Shown: piece by piece, positions 1 through 6,586 of the stretch
Position numbering within the stretch: the stretch's first letter is position 1
Layout of the letters: each line of letters begins with the position of its first letter
DNA from: Hyphomicrobiaceae bacterium
Lineage (GTDB): Bacteria > Pseudomonadota > Alphaproteobacteria > Rhizobiales > MH13
Direction: 5' to 3'
Assembly: GCA_020442235.1 (NCBI GenBank)
Contig: JAGRKQ010000088.1
Location: 4,297-10,914, forward strand
DNA length: 6,618 nucleotides
Position numbers and translations under genes: made by a program
The notes under the pieces: model-generated
Database searches by the model: none
Told to the model about the DNA's origin: nothing
What the model saw: the letters and a program-made list of their open reading frames with translations, nothing else

Positions 1-732
1 GTCTCGATGCTGGTCGTCGACTTCATCGCGCCCGGTTCGCTGCGGGCGACGGCCCGTTACGACGAAGATGCGCTGGCTGCTGCCGGTGCGGGCGGGAAGG
101 CGGGCGCGCTGCACGCGCCGGAGCTTCTCGGCAAGGGTTATCTCGCTCTCACCGTCGATCAGGGGCCGAATATGAGCCGCTATCAGGGCGTGGTGGCGCT
201 CGATGGCGAGAGCCTGGAAGCGGCGGCGCGGGCCTATTTCATGCAGTCCGAGCAGATCCCGACCCTGATGCGCCTGGCTGTTGGCGAGAATGTCGGCGCC
301 GGCGGCGAGCGCCACTGGCGCGCCGGGGGGCTCTTGCTGCAATTCCTGCCCGACGATCCGGCGCGCATTGCCCGCTCCGACCTGCCGGCCGGCGATGATC
401 CGGCAGGAACGCCCCCCGCCGAGCCCGATCACGACGATGCCTGGGTCGAGGCGGAGGCGCTGGCTGCGACCGTGGCGGACGACGAATTGCTCGATCCGAA
501 GCTGGGTGCGAAGGCGCTGCTCTACCGGCTCTTCCACGAGCGCGGCGCCACCGTCTTCGAGCCGGCACCGATCGAGGAATGCTGCCTCTGTTCGGCTGAC
601 CGCCTGAAAGGCATCTTCACCAGGTTCACCGACGAGGAACGCCGTTCCATGGTCGTCGACGACAAGGTGGAGGCGACATGCGAGTTCTGCGGCCGCCGCT
701 ATGTGTTTACGGCTGAAGAAATCGGGGCCTGA
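1..732 (+). CDS. hslO: Hsp33 redox-regulated holdase chaperone, 5'-truncated by window edge
   Basis: Cytoplasmic heat-shock protein Hsp33, which binds unfolding proteins under oxidative stress. Reduced Hsp33 holds zinc on four cysteines; oxidation to disulfides releases the zinc and activates it (family knowledge). The reading frame is open from base 1, and the Met at base 7 lies inside the conserved N-terminal domain (VVDFIAPGSLRA), so the true start is upstream and roughly 80-90 residues are missing. Visible landmarks are the core segment around GKGYLALTVDQG, the YFMQSEQIPT segment and the C-terminal zinc site: a CxC pair (CLCS, bases 583-591) followed about 30 residues later by CEFC (CEFCGRRY), as expected for the family. 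An extra Cys lies directly before the CxC pair. The acidic linker before the zinc site (PDHDDAWVEAE) is longer than in E. coli. The gene ends 6 nt from the convergent trkH stop. Family assignment is firm. Confidence 0.95.
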   Translation, partial: VSMLVVDFIAPGSLRATARYDEDALAAAGAGGKAGALHAPELLGKGYLALTVDQGPNMSRYQGVVALDGESLEAAARAYFMQSEQIPTLMRLAVGENVGAGGERHWRAGGLLLQFLPDDPARIARSDLPAGDDPAGTPPAEPDHDDAWVEAEALAATVADDELLDPKLGAKALLYRLFHERGATVFEPAPIEECCLCSADRLKGIFTRFTDEERRSMVVDDKVEATCEFCGRRYVFTAEEIGA

Positions 733-738
733 CGCGCC

Positions 739-2187
739 TCAATTCGCCCAGAAGCGCGGCACGAACAGCACCAGCACGGTGAAGATCTCCAGCCGGCCGA
801 TCAGCATGCCGACCGACATCAGCCACTTCGCGGCCAGCGGCACCTCCTTGAAATTGGAAGCCGGCCCGATGGCCTCGCCAAGGCCGGGGCCGACATTGGC
901 AATCGCCGTCGCTGCGCCGGAAATGGAACTGATCGTGTCCATGCCGGTGAAGACCAGCGCGATGGCGAGCATCGAGAACAGCCCGAAGAACAGGAACAGG
1001 AACGCCATCACCGAGCTGATGACGTTCTGTTGCAGCGCGCGGTCGTTGAAACGCAGGTGAAAGACGCCGTTCGGATAGGTGATCTGGCGCACATGCTTGC
1101 CGATCACCTTGGCGGCCACCTGGATGCGGAACACCTTCATGCCGCAGGCGGTCGAGCCGGCGCAGCCGCCGATGAAGGTCAGCGTCAGGAACAGCGCGAC
1201 CGCGAACGGCCCCCAGCCATTGTAGTCATGGGTGGCGTAGCCGGTGCCGGTCATCACCGAGATGACGTTGACCATGGCGTGACGCAGCGCTTCGGGCACC
1301 TCGAAATGGCCGCGAATGGCGATCGCCGCGGTCATGGCGGCAATCGCCGCGCCGAGAATGAAGAAGAAGCCGCGCACCTGCTCGTCGCGGATCAGAGCGC
1401 CGGGCTGGCCGCGCAGCGCCTGCACATAAAGCAGGAAAGGCAGCGAACCGATCACCATGAAGACGATGGCGACAACATCGACGGCAAAGCTCTGGAAGTG
1501 GCCGATGGAGGCATCCTTGGTGGAAAAGCCACCCGTGGCGACGGTCGTCATGGCGTGGTTGACGGCGTCGAAGGCCCCCATCCCGGCCACCATATAGGCA
1601 AAGGCGCACAGCGCGGTGAAGGCGGCGAAGATCAGCGTCAGCGAGCCGGAGATCTGGGTCGCGCGCGGCATGATCTTTTCCGGCGTCTCGAAGGCTTCGG
1701 CCTTGAAGAGCTGCAAACCGCCGACCTGCAGCATCGGCAGCACCGCGACCGCCATCACGATCACACCGAGCCCGCCAAGCCATTGCAGCAGCGAGCGCCA
1801 CAACAGGATGCCGGGCGGGGCGGTGTCGAGCCCGACGATCACCGTCGCGCCGGTGGTGGAAAGCCCGCTCATCGCCTCGAAGAAGGCATCGGTATAGTGC
1901 GGCACGGTCTCCGACCACAGGAAGGGAAAGGCGGCGAAGGCCGGCAGGATCGTCCAGGCGGCAACGGTCATGACGATGGCCTGGCGCGCGCCGAGGACGG
2001 TGGAGCGTCCGCGCCCCGTTGCGGTGAGGCCAAGCCCGATCATCAGCGTGATCAGCGAGGAAACGGCAAAGACCTGCCAGTCCGGATTGGCGACTGCCGC
2101 GTCCACCAGCGCCGGGATCATCATGGTGACGCCGAGCGTGGCGAGCAGCGCGCCGACAATCGTCAAAATCGGGCTGAGGTCGAGCAT
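739..2187 (-). CDS. trkH: TrkH-family potassium uptake protein
   Basis: Integral inner-membrane subunit of a Trk/Ktr-type K+ uptake system. The 482-residue length is normal for TrkH. Four pore repeats can be seen, each with a selectivity-filter glycine segment: STTGATV (about 110-116), VATGGFST (216-223), MTGTGYAT (312-319) and ANVGPGLG (430-437). Other family marks are GGCAGSTACGMKVFR (340-354), typical of the region after the third filter, and the C-terminal GRLEIFTVLVLF. Multiple hydrophobic helices run along the whole length. The start ATG lies 3 nt after the apaG stop, and there is no strong Shine-Dalgarno sequence, only the end of apaG, so translation is probably coupled to apaG. TrkH needs a cytosolic TrkA-type NAD-binding regulator, and none is encoded in this window. 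Whether it is called TrkH or TrkG cannot be settled from sequence alone; K+ (possibly Na+-coupled) transport is the family function. Confidence 0.93.
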   Translation of the reverse strand: MLDLSPILTIVGALLATLGVTMMIPALVDAAVANPDWQVFAVSSLITLMIGLGLTATGRGRSTVLGARQAIVMTVAAWTILPAFAAFPFLWSETVPHYTDAFFEAMSGLSTTGATVIVGLDTAPPGILLWRSLLQWLGGLGVIVMAVAVLPMLQVGGLQLFKAEAFETPEKIMPRATQISGSLTLIFAAFTALCAFAYMVAGMGAFDAVNHAMTTVATGGFSTKDASIGHFQSFAVDVVAIVFMVIGSLPFLLYVQALRGQPGALIRDEQVRGFFFILGAAIAAMTAAIAIRGHFEVPEALRHAMVNVISVMTGTGYATHDYNGWGPFAVALFLTLTFIGGCAGSTACGMKVFRIQVAAKVIGKHVRQITYPNGVFHLRFNDRALQQNVISSVMAFLFLFFGLFSMLAIALVFTGMDTISSISGAATAIANVGPGLGEAIGPASNFKEVPLAAKWLMSVGMLIGRLEIFTVLVLFVPRFWAN

Positions 2188-2190
2188 GGG

Positions 2191-2583
2191 TCAGTTGAGG
2201 CTTGTGATCGCGCCGGGAAGGTCGAGCGAGAAGGGGGGCACCTGCGCCTTGAAGGTCTCCTTGCCGAAACGGCTCATGATGAAATGGCCTTCCATGGACC
2301 CGGAAGGCGTCGGCAGCGGACAGCCCGAAGTGTAGCGGTGGCGCTCGCCGGGCGCGAGAACCGGCTGTTCGCCGACAACGCCGGGTCCGCGCACCACCTC
2401 TTCCTGCGCCAGGGCATCGGTGATGTGCCACTCACGGGAGAGAAGCTGCACCGTTTCCTCGCCGCGATTGACGATCTCGATCGTGTAGGTCCAGAAATAA
2501 AGACCGTGCGCCGGGTCGGAGCGCTCTTCGCTATAGGCAGGGGCAACCGTGATCTCGATCCCCTCGGTTGTGGCGCGATACAT
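2191..2583 (-). CDS. apaG: ApaG domain protein (Co2+/Mg2+ efflux-associated)
   Basis: Small cytoplasmic protein (130 residues) made almost wholly of one ApaG/DUF525 domain with a fibronectin-III-like fold. The sequence follows the family pattern: YTIEIVNRG (33-41), VQLLSREWHITD (45-56), the glycine-rich GPGVVGEQPVLAPGE (66-80), and YTSGCPLPTPSGSMEGHF (84-101). Its biochemical role is poorly defined. In enterobacteria apaG mutants are linked to cobalt resistance and magnesium efflux, hence the common product name, but that does not establish its function here. The ATG at 2583 was chosen because AGGGGGA precedes it at a suitable distance and the family N-terminus (MYRATTEGI) begins there. The open frame extends further upstream, but those residues are Arg/Ala/Pro-rich and overlap the divergent gene. 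It is the first gene of the apaG-trkH unit; trkH starts 3 nt after its stop. Confidence 0.93.
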   Translation of the reverse strand: MYRATTEGIEITVAPAYSEERSDPAHGLYFWTYTIEIVNRGEETVQLLSREWHITDALAQEEVVRGPGVVGEQPVLAPGERHRYTSGCPLPTPSGSMEGHFIMSRFGKETFKAQVPPFSLDLPGAITSLN

Positions 2584-2671
2584 GAACGCTTCCCCCTGAC
2601 CGGTCTTTTGCGCTTCACTTGGGGTAGGACGTCCCGCTGCGGGCGTCAATTGACCAGGCAGGGGGCTTTCA
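2584..2671. promoter_or_regulatory. Divergent spacer: apaG-trkH leftward, CDP-alcohol transferase rightward
   Basis: This 88-bp region must hold or adjoin the promoters of two divergent units. Leftward, TTGACG (the + strand reads CGTCAA at 2644-2649) sits 17 bp from TACCCC (2621-2626), a good -35 with a poor -10. A perfect 10-bp palindrome, GTCAATTGAC (2645-2654), overlaps that -35. Next to it, 2628-2647 can form an 8-bp GC-rich hairpin (GACG-CCCG against CGGG-CGTC, with one bulged T). Good ribosome binding sites lie at both edges: AGGGGGA for apaG, and AGGGGG (2660-2665) for the rightward gene. The ribosome sites are clear; the promoter and operator readings are inferred from motifs only. 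Confidence 0.35.
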
Positions 2672-3286
2672 ATGCTCGATGGCGCGATGCGCAGGCTGAT
2701 CGATCCGCCGCTCAACCGGGCGGGTGCCGCGCTGGCGCGTCTCGGCGTCACGGCAAACGCCGTCACGCTTGCCGGCGCTGGCGCAGCGCTGGCGATGACG
2801 GCGGCTTTGGCGCTGGGCGCGCTTGGCTGGGCGCTCGGTTTTCTCGCCCTGTCGCGGCTGGCCGACGGCCTTGATGGTGCGATTGCCCGAAGCGCCGGCA
2901 AGAGCGGCTTCGGCGGCTATCTCGACATCGTCTGCGATTATGTCTTCTATGCCGGGGTGCCGCTGGGCTTCGCGCTCGCCGACCCGGCCATGAACGGGGC
3001 GGCGGCGGCCGGTCTTCTGGCCGCCTTCTATGTCAATGGCGGCACCTTTCTGGGCTATTCGGTGCTGGCCGAACGCCACGGGCTGGAAACGGCCACGCGC
3101 GGCGTCAAGTCGCTCTACTTCACCGGCGGGCTGGCCGAGGGCACCGAGACCATCGCCGTCTTCGTGGCGATGATGCTGTTTCCGGCCGCCTTCGTCTGGA
3201 TCGCCTGGGGCTTTGCCGCGCTCACCGCCGTGACCGCGGCATCGCGCCTGCTTCTGGCCGCAAGGGTCTTCGGCGGCAAGGCCTAG
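2672..3286 (+). CDS. CDP-alcohol phosphatidyltransferase family protein
   Basis: Integral membrane enzyme (204 residues) of the class that moves a phosphatidyl or substituted phosphate group from a CDP-alcohol to an acceptor alcohol, making phospholipid head groups. The signature metal-binding motif is present: D65-xx-D68-G69-xx-A72-R73, then G81-xxx-D85-xxx-D89. These aspartates are the expected metal and catalytic residues. The spacing from AR to G is seven residues, one less than in PgsA or PssA. Several hydrophobic helices follow (about 86-104, 110-130, 160-182, 184-198). The length fits the short COG0558 proteins. The acceptor substrate cannot be read from sequence, so it may or may not make phosphatidylglycerol. 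The start is supported by AGGGGG seven bases before the ATG; an in-frame ATG at 2687 has no better site. The gene ends 5 nt from the convergent metZ stop. Confidence 0.88.
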   Translation: MLDGAMRRLIDPPLNRAGAALARLGVTANAVTLAGAGAALAMTAALALGALGWALGFLALSRLADGLDGAIARSAGKSGFGGYLDIVCDYVFYAGVPLGFALADPAMNGAAAAGLLAAFYVNGGTFLGYSVLAERHGLETATRGVKSLYFTGGLAEGTETIAVFVAMMLFPAAFVWIAWGFAALTAVTAASRLLLAARVFGGKA

Positions 3287-3291
3287 TCCGC

Positions 3292-4473
3292 TCAGACCGC
3301 TTCCAGCGCGGCGAGAAGATCAGCTTCGAGATCGGCCACATCCTCAAGCCCGACCGAGAGGCGCAGCAGCGCATCGGATATGCCGAGCTCGACGAGATCC
3401 TCCTTGGACAGCCGCTGATGGGTGGTCGTCGCCGGATGGGTGATGAGGCTCTTGGCATCGCCGAGATTGTTGGAAATGAGGATCAGCTCCAGCGCCTTGC
3501 ACAGCCGGAAAGCGCCCTCCTTGCCGCCTTCGGTCTCGAAGGCGACGAGCGTGCCGCCGCTTGCCATCTGCCGGGCGATGATCTGCGCCTGCGGATGCTC
3601 GGGCCGGCCGGGATAGAGCAGCGTCTTCACCTTGGGGTGGCCAGCCAGCACATCGGCAAGATGCGCCGCGCTCGCCGCCTGCGTTTCCACCCGCAGCGCA
3701 AAGGTCTCGAGGCTCTTCAGCAGCACCCAGGCATTGAACGGGCTGATCGAGGGGCCGGTCTGGCGCAGGAAGGTGTGCAGATGGTCGGCAACCCATTTTT
3801 CGCTCGAAAGCACGACCCCGCCCAGGCAGCGGCCCTGCCCGTCGATGTGCTTGGTCGCCGAATAGACGACGACATCCGCGCCCAGCGCCAGCGGCTTCTG
3901 GTGCAGGGCGGTGGCAAAGACATTGTCGACGACCAGAACGGCACCGTGCTCATGCGCGATGTCGGCAATCGCCGCGATGTCGCAGACTTCCAGCGTCGGA
4001 TTGGTCGGGCTTTCCAGGAAGAGAACCCTGGTTTGCGGACGCATGGCCGCGCGCCAGGCATCGAGATCGCGCCCGTCGACGAGGGTGGAAGGCACGCCGA
4101 AGCGCGGCAACAGGTCCTCCACCACATAGCGGCAGGAACCGAACAGCGCCCGCGCTGCCACCACGTGATCGCCGGCCGAAAGCTGGCAGAGCATGGCCGC
4201 CGTCACCGCGGCCATGCCGCTCGCGGTGGCGCGCGCCGTCTCCGCCCCTTCCAGAAGCGCCATGCGTTCCTCGAACATCGCCACGGTGGGGTTGGAAAAG
4301 CGCGAATAGATGAAGCCGGGATCCTCGCCGGCAAAGCGGCGCTCGGCAGCTTCCGCATCCGGATAGACGAAGCCCTGGGTCAGGAACAGGGCCTCGCTGG
4401 TCTCGCCGAAACGGGAGCGCTCGCTGCCGCCATGAACGAGAAGGCTGCGGGGACGAAGCGGGGGACGGGTCAT
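3292..4473 (-). CDS. metZ: O-succinylhomoserine sulfhydrylase
   Basis: Cytoplasmic pyridoxal-phosphate enzyme of methionine synthesis. It makes homocysteine directly from O-succinylhomoserine and sulfide, bypassing cystathionine. The 393-residue protein belongs to the Cys/Met metabolism PLP family (fold type I). Visible marks are YSRFSNPT (56-63) for cofactor phosphate contact from the neighbouring subunit, ASGMAAV (84-90), the cofactor-ring Asp in VVDNVFAT (D183), the Schiff-base lysine K208 in SATKHIDGQGR, and the substrate-carboxylate region NNLGDAKSLITHPATTTH with R371 in LRLSVGLED. The segment HIDGQGRCLGG is typical of MetZ, against the HSD-type sequence of cystathionine synthases and lyases. 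O-acetylhomoserine as the real substrate remains possible. The Shine-Dalgarno sequence is weak. A promoter with TTGACG and 17-bp spacing lies about 50-70 bp upstream. The gene is divergent from dcd and convergent with the phosphatidyltransferase gene. Confidence 0.92.
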   Translation of the reverse strand: MTRPPLRPRSLLVHGGSERSRFGETSEALFLTQGFVYPDAEAAERRFAGEDPGFIYSRFSNPTVAMFEERMALLEGAETARATASGMAAVTAAMLCQLSAGDHVVAARALFGSCRYVVEDLLPRFGVPSTLVDGRDLDAWRAAMRPQTRVLFLESPTNPTLEVCDIAAIADIAHEHGAVLVVDNVFATALHQKPLALGADVVVYSATKHIDGQGRCLGGVVLSSEKWVADHLHTFLRQTGPSISPFNAWVLLKSLETFALRVETQAASAAHLADVLAGHPKVKTLLYPGRPEHPQAQIIARQMASGGTLVAFETEGGKEGAFRLCKALELILISNNLGDAKSLITHPATTTHQRLSKEDLVELGISDALLRLSVGLEDVADLEADLLAALEAV

Positions 4474-4514
4474 GTTTCTGGGTTCGCTGCAAGGCTCGAA
4501 AAGACGCAGGCTCT

Positions 4515-4543
4515 TCGATAAGCCGGCATGCGCGCCGCGTCAA
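4515..4543 (-). promoter_or_regulatory. Candidate metZ promoter
   Basis: On the minus strand TTGACG (-35; + strand CGTCAA at 4538-4543) is followed after exactly 17 bp by TATCGA (-10; + strand TCGATA at 4515-4520). This predicts transcription starting near 4508 and a leader of about 35 nt, too short to hold a SAM-II riboswitch, and I saw no match to one. The -35 is close to the alphaproteobacterial housekeeping consensus and the -10 is partial. This is inferred from motif and position only. Confidence 0.45.
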
Positions 4544-4550
4544 AAGCTCT

Positions 4551-4574
4551 GTTATCCAATGCGGCATTGGCAAC
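4551..4574. promoter_or_regulatory. Inverted repeat, candidate operator between metZ and dcd
   Basis: A perfect 6-bp inverted repeat with a 3-bp centre (CCAATG-CGG-CATTGG, 4556-4570), extended by GTT/AAC on the outside after a short mismatch. Its centre is about 55 bp upstream of the predicted metZ transcription start and 20 bp beyond the -35, a position usual for an activator site. It also lies upstream of a weak dcd promoter candidate (TTGGCC at 4580-4585, TAACAC at 4603-4608, 17-bp spacer). Which protein, if any, binds here is unknown. Confidence 0.35.
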
Positions 4575-4640
4575 AGCGCTTGGCCCGCCTGCCGCCATTC
4601 GCTAACACGAAACGACAATCCGCTTGGGGGATGGCATCGC

Positions 4641-5728
4641 ATGAGCGACGAGATCGGGATTCTGCCCTGTCAGGCGATCGCAGCGCTGGGGCAATCGGGA
4701 GCGATTGCGACCGAGCGGCCCTTCGATGCCGATCAGATTCAGCCCGCCAGCCTCGATCTCAGACTGGGTTCGGTCGCCTGGCGCATCCGCGCCAGCTTCC
4801 TGCCCGGCCCCGAGGCGAGCGTTGCCGAACGCGCCGAACCCTTGATCCTGCACCGCGTGCCGCTCGATGAGGGAGCGGTGCTGGAAACGGGCTGCGTCTA
4901 TCTCGTGCCCTTGATGGAACGGCTCGACCTGCCCGACGGCGTTGCCGCCTTCGCCAATCCGAAAAGCTCCACCGGGCGGCTCGATATCTTCACCCGCGTG
5001 ATCGCCGACAGGAGCCGCGCCTTCGACCGGGTGGGCGAGGGCTATCGCGGCCCGCTTTATCTGGAAATCGCGCCGCGCACCTTCCCGGTTCTGGTGCGTG
5101 CCGGCTCGCGCCTGTCACAGATCCGCTTCCGGCGCGGGGAAGTGCGCCTCAGCGACGCCGACCTCACCGCGCGCCATTCAAGGGAGCCGATCCTCTCCGG
5201 CGGCGAGGCGGTGTTCTCCGACGGCGTCACGGTATCGGTCGATCTTGCCGGCGAGGCGTTCGGCGGCGTGATCGGTTACCGCGCCCGCCGCCACACCGGT
5301 GTCGTCGATGTCGACCGCAAGGCCGCCTGCCGGATCGCCGATTTCTGGGATCCGATTCCGACCCCGGACAATGGCCGGATCATACTGGAGCCGGATGCCT
5401 TCTACATCCTCGCCTCGCGCGAGGCCGTCGCCGTGCCGCCCGACACGGCGGCCGAGATGGTGCCGTTCGACCCGCTCGTCGGCGAGTTCCGGGTGCATTA
5501 TGCCGGTTCTTCGATCCCGGTTTCGGCCATGCGAGCGCCGGCGGCATCGGCGCGCGCGCCGTTCTGGAAGTGCGCTCGCGCGAGGTGCCCTTCATCCTGG
5601 AACACGGCCAGACGGTCGGCCGGCTGATCTATGAAAAGATGGCCAGCCTGCCCGAGCGGCTCTATGGCGCGGGCGCGGGCTCCAATTATCAGGCGCAGGG
5701 CCTGAAGCTGTCCAAGCACTTCCTCTGA
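4641..5728 (+). pseudogene. dcd: dCTP deaminase, long two-repeat form, with a 1-nt deletion near the 3' end
   Basis: Cytoplasmic enzyme converting dCTP to dUTP and ammonia, feeding dUMP and thymidylate synthesis. The protein has two dUTPase-like repeats. The first (about 30-165) carries DQIQPASLDLRLG (31-43), NPKSSTGRLD (106-115), which matches the RSSLARLG nucleotide-contact segment of E. coli Dcd, and YLEIAPR with candidate catalytic E142. The second begins near 245. Read straight, the frame runs to a stop at 5625-5627 (328 residues), but after G289 the sequence becomes Arg/Ala-rich and unlike the family. Shifting back one base at 5507-5508 gives FFDPGFG, then VLEVRSREVPFILEHGQT and a terminus SKHFL before a stop at 5726-5728. 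The result is about 362 residues, which fits the long alphaproteobacterial form. One T is therefore missing from a T run, either a real mutation or a sequencing error. The ATG at 4641 follows GGGGGA by nine bases. If real, the lesion leaves the first repeat intact but destroys the end of the second. Confidence 0.88.
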
Positions 5729-5734
5729 GCGCCG

Positions 5735-6547
5735 TCAGGACCGCTTCTCGGCCAGTTCGCTGCGCAGCGCCCGCACTTCCTGCGACAGCCGCGCGATCTC
5801 TTCCGCGATCAGTTCCTGATCCTTGTGGATCTTCTCGCGCGCTTCGTCGGCGGTCGCCTCATGCTCGGCCTGCATGGCCGAGACGATGATGCCGATGAAG
5901 AGATTGAGCACGGTGAAGGTGGTGCACAGGATGAAGGGCAGGAAGAACGTCCAGGCCCAGGGATAGACCGCCATCACCGGGCGCACGATGCCCATCGACC
6001 AGCTTTCCAGCGTCATCACCTGAAACAGCGTATAGGCCGAAGCGCCGATGCTGCCGAACCACTCCTGAAAGTCCGGGTTCGGATCGGAACCGAAGAGCTT
6101 CGTCGCGATCACGGCAAAGACGTAGAAGACGAGGACAAGCAGCACGACGATCGAGCCCATGCCGGGCAGGGCCGCGACCAGCCCGCCAACCACCCGGCGC
6201 AGCGAGGGCACGATGGAAACGAGCCGCAGGATGCGCAGGATGCGCAGCGCGCGCAACACGCTGAGGGCCCCGGTCGCCGGGATCAGCGCGATGCCGACGA
6301 CGATGAAATCGAACACCCGCCAGGGATCGTGGAAGAAGCGCAGGCGGTGCACATAGGCCCGCGCCAGAAGCTCGATCACGAAGACAGCGAGGATGATCTT
6401 GTCGAAAGCCGTCAGCAGCGCGCCGTAACGCGCCATCACGGTCTCGCTGGTCTCAAACCCGAGCGTGATGGCATTGAGGAGAATGAGGATCGTGATTGCC
6501 GTTTCCGTGCGCCGGTCGGCAAGGAAGGAACGCACGCTGTCGCGCAT
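5735..6547 (-). CDS. Bacterial voltage-gated sodium channel (NaChBac/NavAb type)
   Basis: Inner-membrane ion channel subunit (270 residues) expected to form a homotetramer. Segments in order: S1 (about 15-32), S2 (46-66, with E59 and R63), S3 (76-90, with D80), S4 voltage sensor (96-112) with arginines every third residue (R99, R102, R105, R108), S5 (130-150), pore loop (164-190) and S6 (196-225, with conserved N215). The selectivity filter is TLESWSM (179-185), the same as the filter I recall for NavAb; the glutamate ring favours Na+ over Ca2+. The flanking stretch FQVMTLESWSMGIVRP is also NavAb-like. After S6, a polar neck (226-243) leads into a heptad coiled coil (I247, I251, L254, V258, L261, L265), the usual tetramer bundle. 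A short extra stretch (SDPNPDFQ) separates S5 from the pore helix. Members of this family in other bacteria are tied to motility, pH or salt responses; the role here is not shown. AGGAAG lies upstream at 6553-6558. The stop is 6 nt from the dcd stop. Confidence 0.95.
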   Translation of the reverse strand: MRDSVRSFLADRRTETAITILILLNAITLGFETSETVMARYGALLTAFDKIILAVFVIELLARAYVHRLRFFHDPWRVFDFIVVGIALIPATGALSVLRALRILRILRLVSIVPSLRRVVGGLVAALPGMGSIVVLLVLVFYVFAVIATKLFGSDPNPDFQEWFGSIGASAYTLFQVMTLESWSMGIVRPVMAVYPWAWTFFLPFILCTTFTVLNLFIGIIVSAMQAEHEATADEAREKIHKDQELIAEEIARLSQEVRALRSELAEKRS

Positions 6548-6560
6548 GGGGGCTTCCTGT

Positions 6561-6586
6561 GAAAGCGGGCCGCCGAAGCGGCCCGC
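6561..6586 (-). terminator. GC-rich UUCG hairpin upstream of the sodium channel gene, probable terminator
   Basis: On the minus strand a perfect 9-bp stem GCGGGCCGC/GCGGCCCGC closes on a TTCG loop (a C-UUCG-G tetraloop, very stable in RNA) and is followed by TTTC. The + strand version is followed by AAAT and would not terminate. It most likely ends a leftward gene lying beyond the right edge. The T run is short and the channel ribosome site begins only 2 nt beyond it, so it may instead sit in the channel mRNA leader. No start or coding sequence is recognised in the remaining bases to 6618. Confidence 0.55.

Noticed and set aside
1030..2874. 614-residue open frame on the + strand
   Set aside because: It is antisense to trkH and apaG, rich in His/Arg/Gly/Asp, and shows no family motif. 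It is the usual shadow of G/C-ending codons; the minus-strand genes have clear motifs.
2584..2901. N-terminal extension of apaG to an upstream ATG at 2901
   Set aside because: The added 106 residues are Arg/Pro/Ala-rich, overlap the divergent lipid gene, and precede a good ribosome site and the family-typical start at 2583.
3418..4521. 367-residue open frame on the + strand over metZ
   Set aside because: Antisense shadow of metZ with low-complexity Arg/Gly/Ala composition and no recognised domain.
4474..4640. SAM-II riboswitch ahead of metZ
   Set aside because: SAM-II elements are known ahead of metZ in this group, but I saw neither the conserved pseudoknot pattern nor enough leader length downstream of the promoter candidate.
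5500..5515. Programmed ribosomal frameshift in dcd
   Set aside because: A -1 shift would be needed, but the local bases do not form an X-XXY-YYZ slippery site and no downstream stem-loop stood out. A deletion or sequencing error is simpler.
5825..6562. 245-residue open frame on the + strand over the channel gene
   Set aside because: Charged, His/Asp/Glu/Arg-rich mirror of the hydrophobic channel codons; no motif and no plausible ribosome site.
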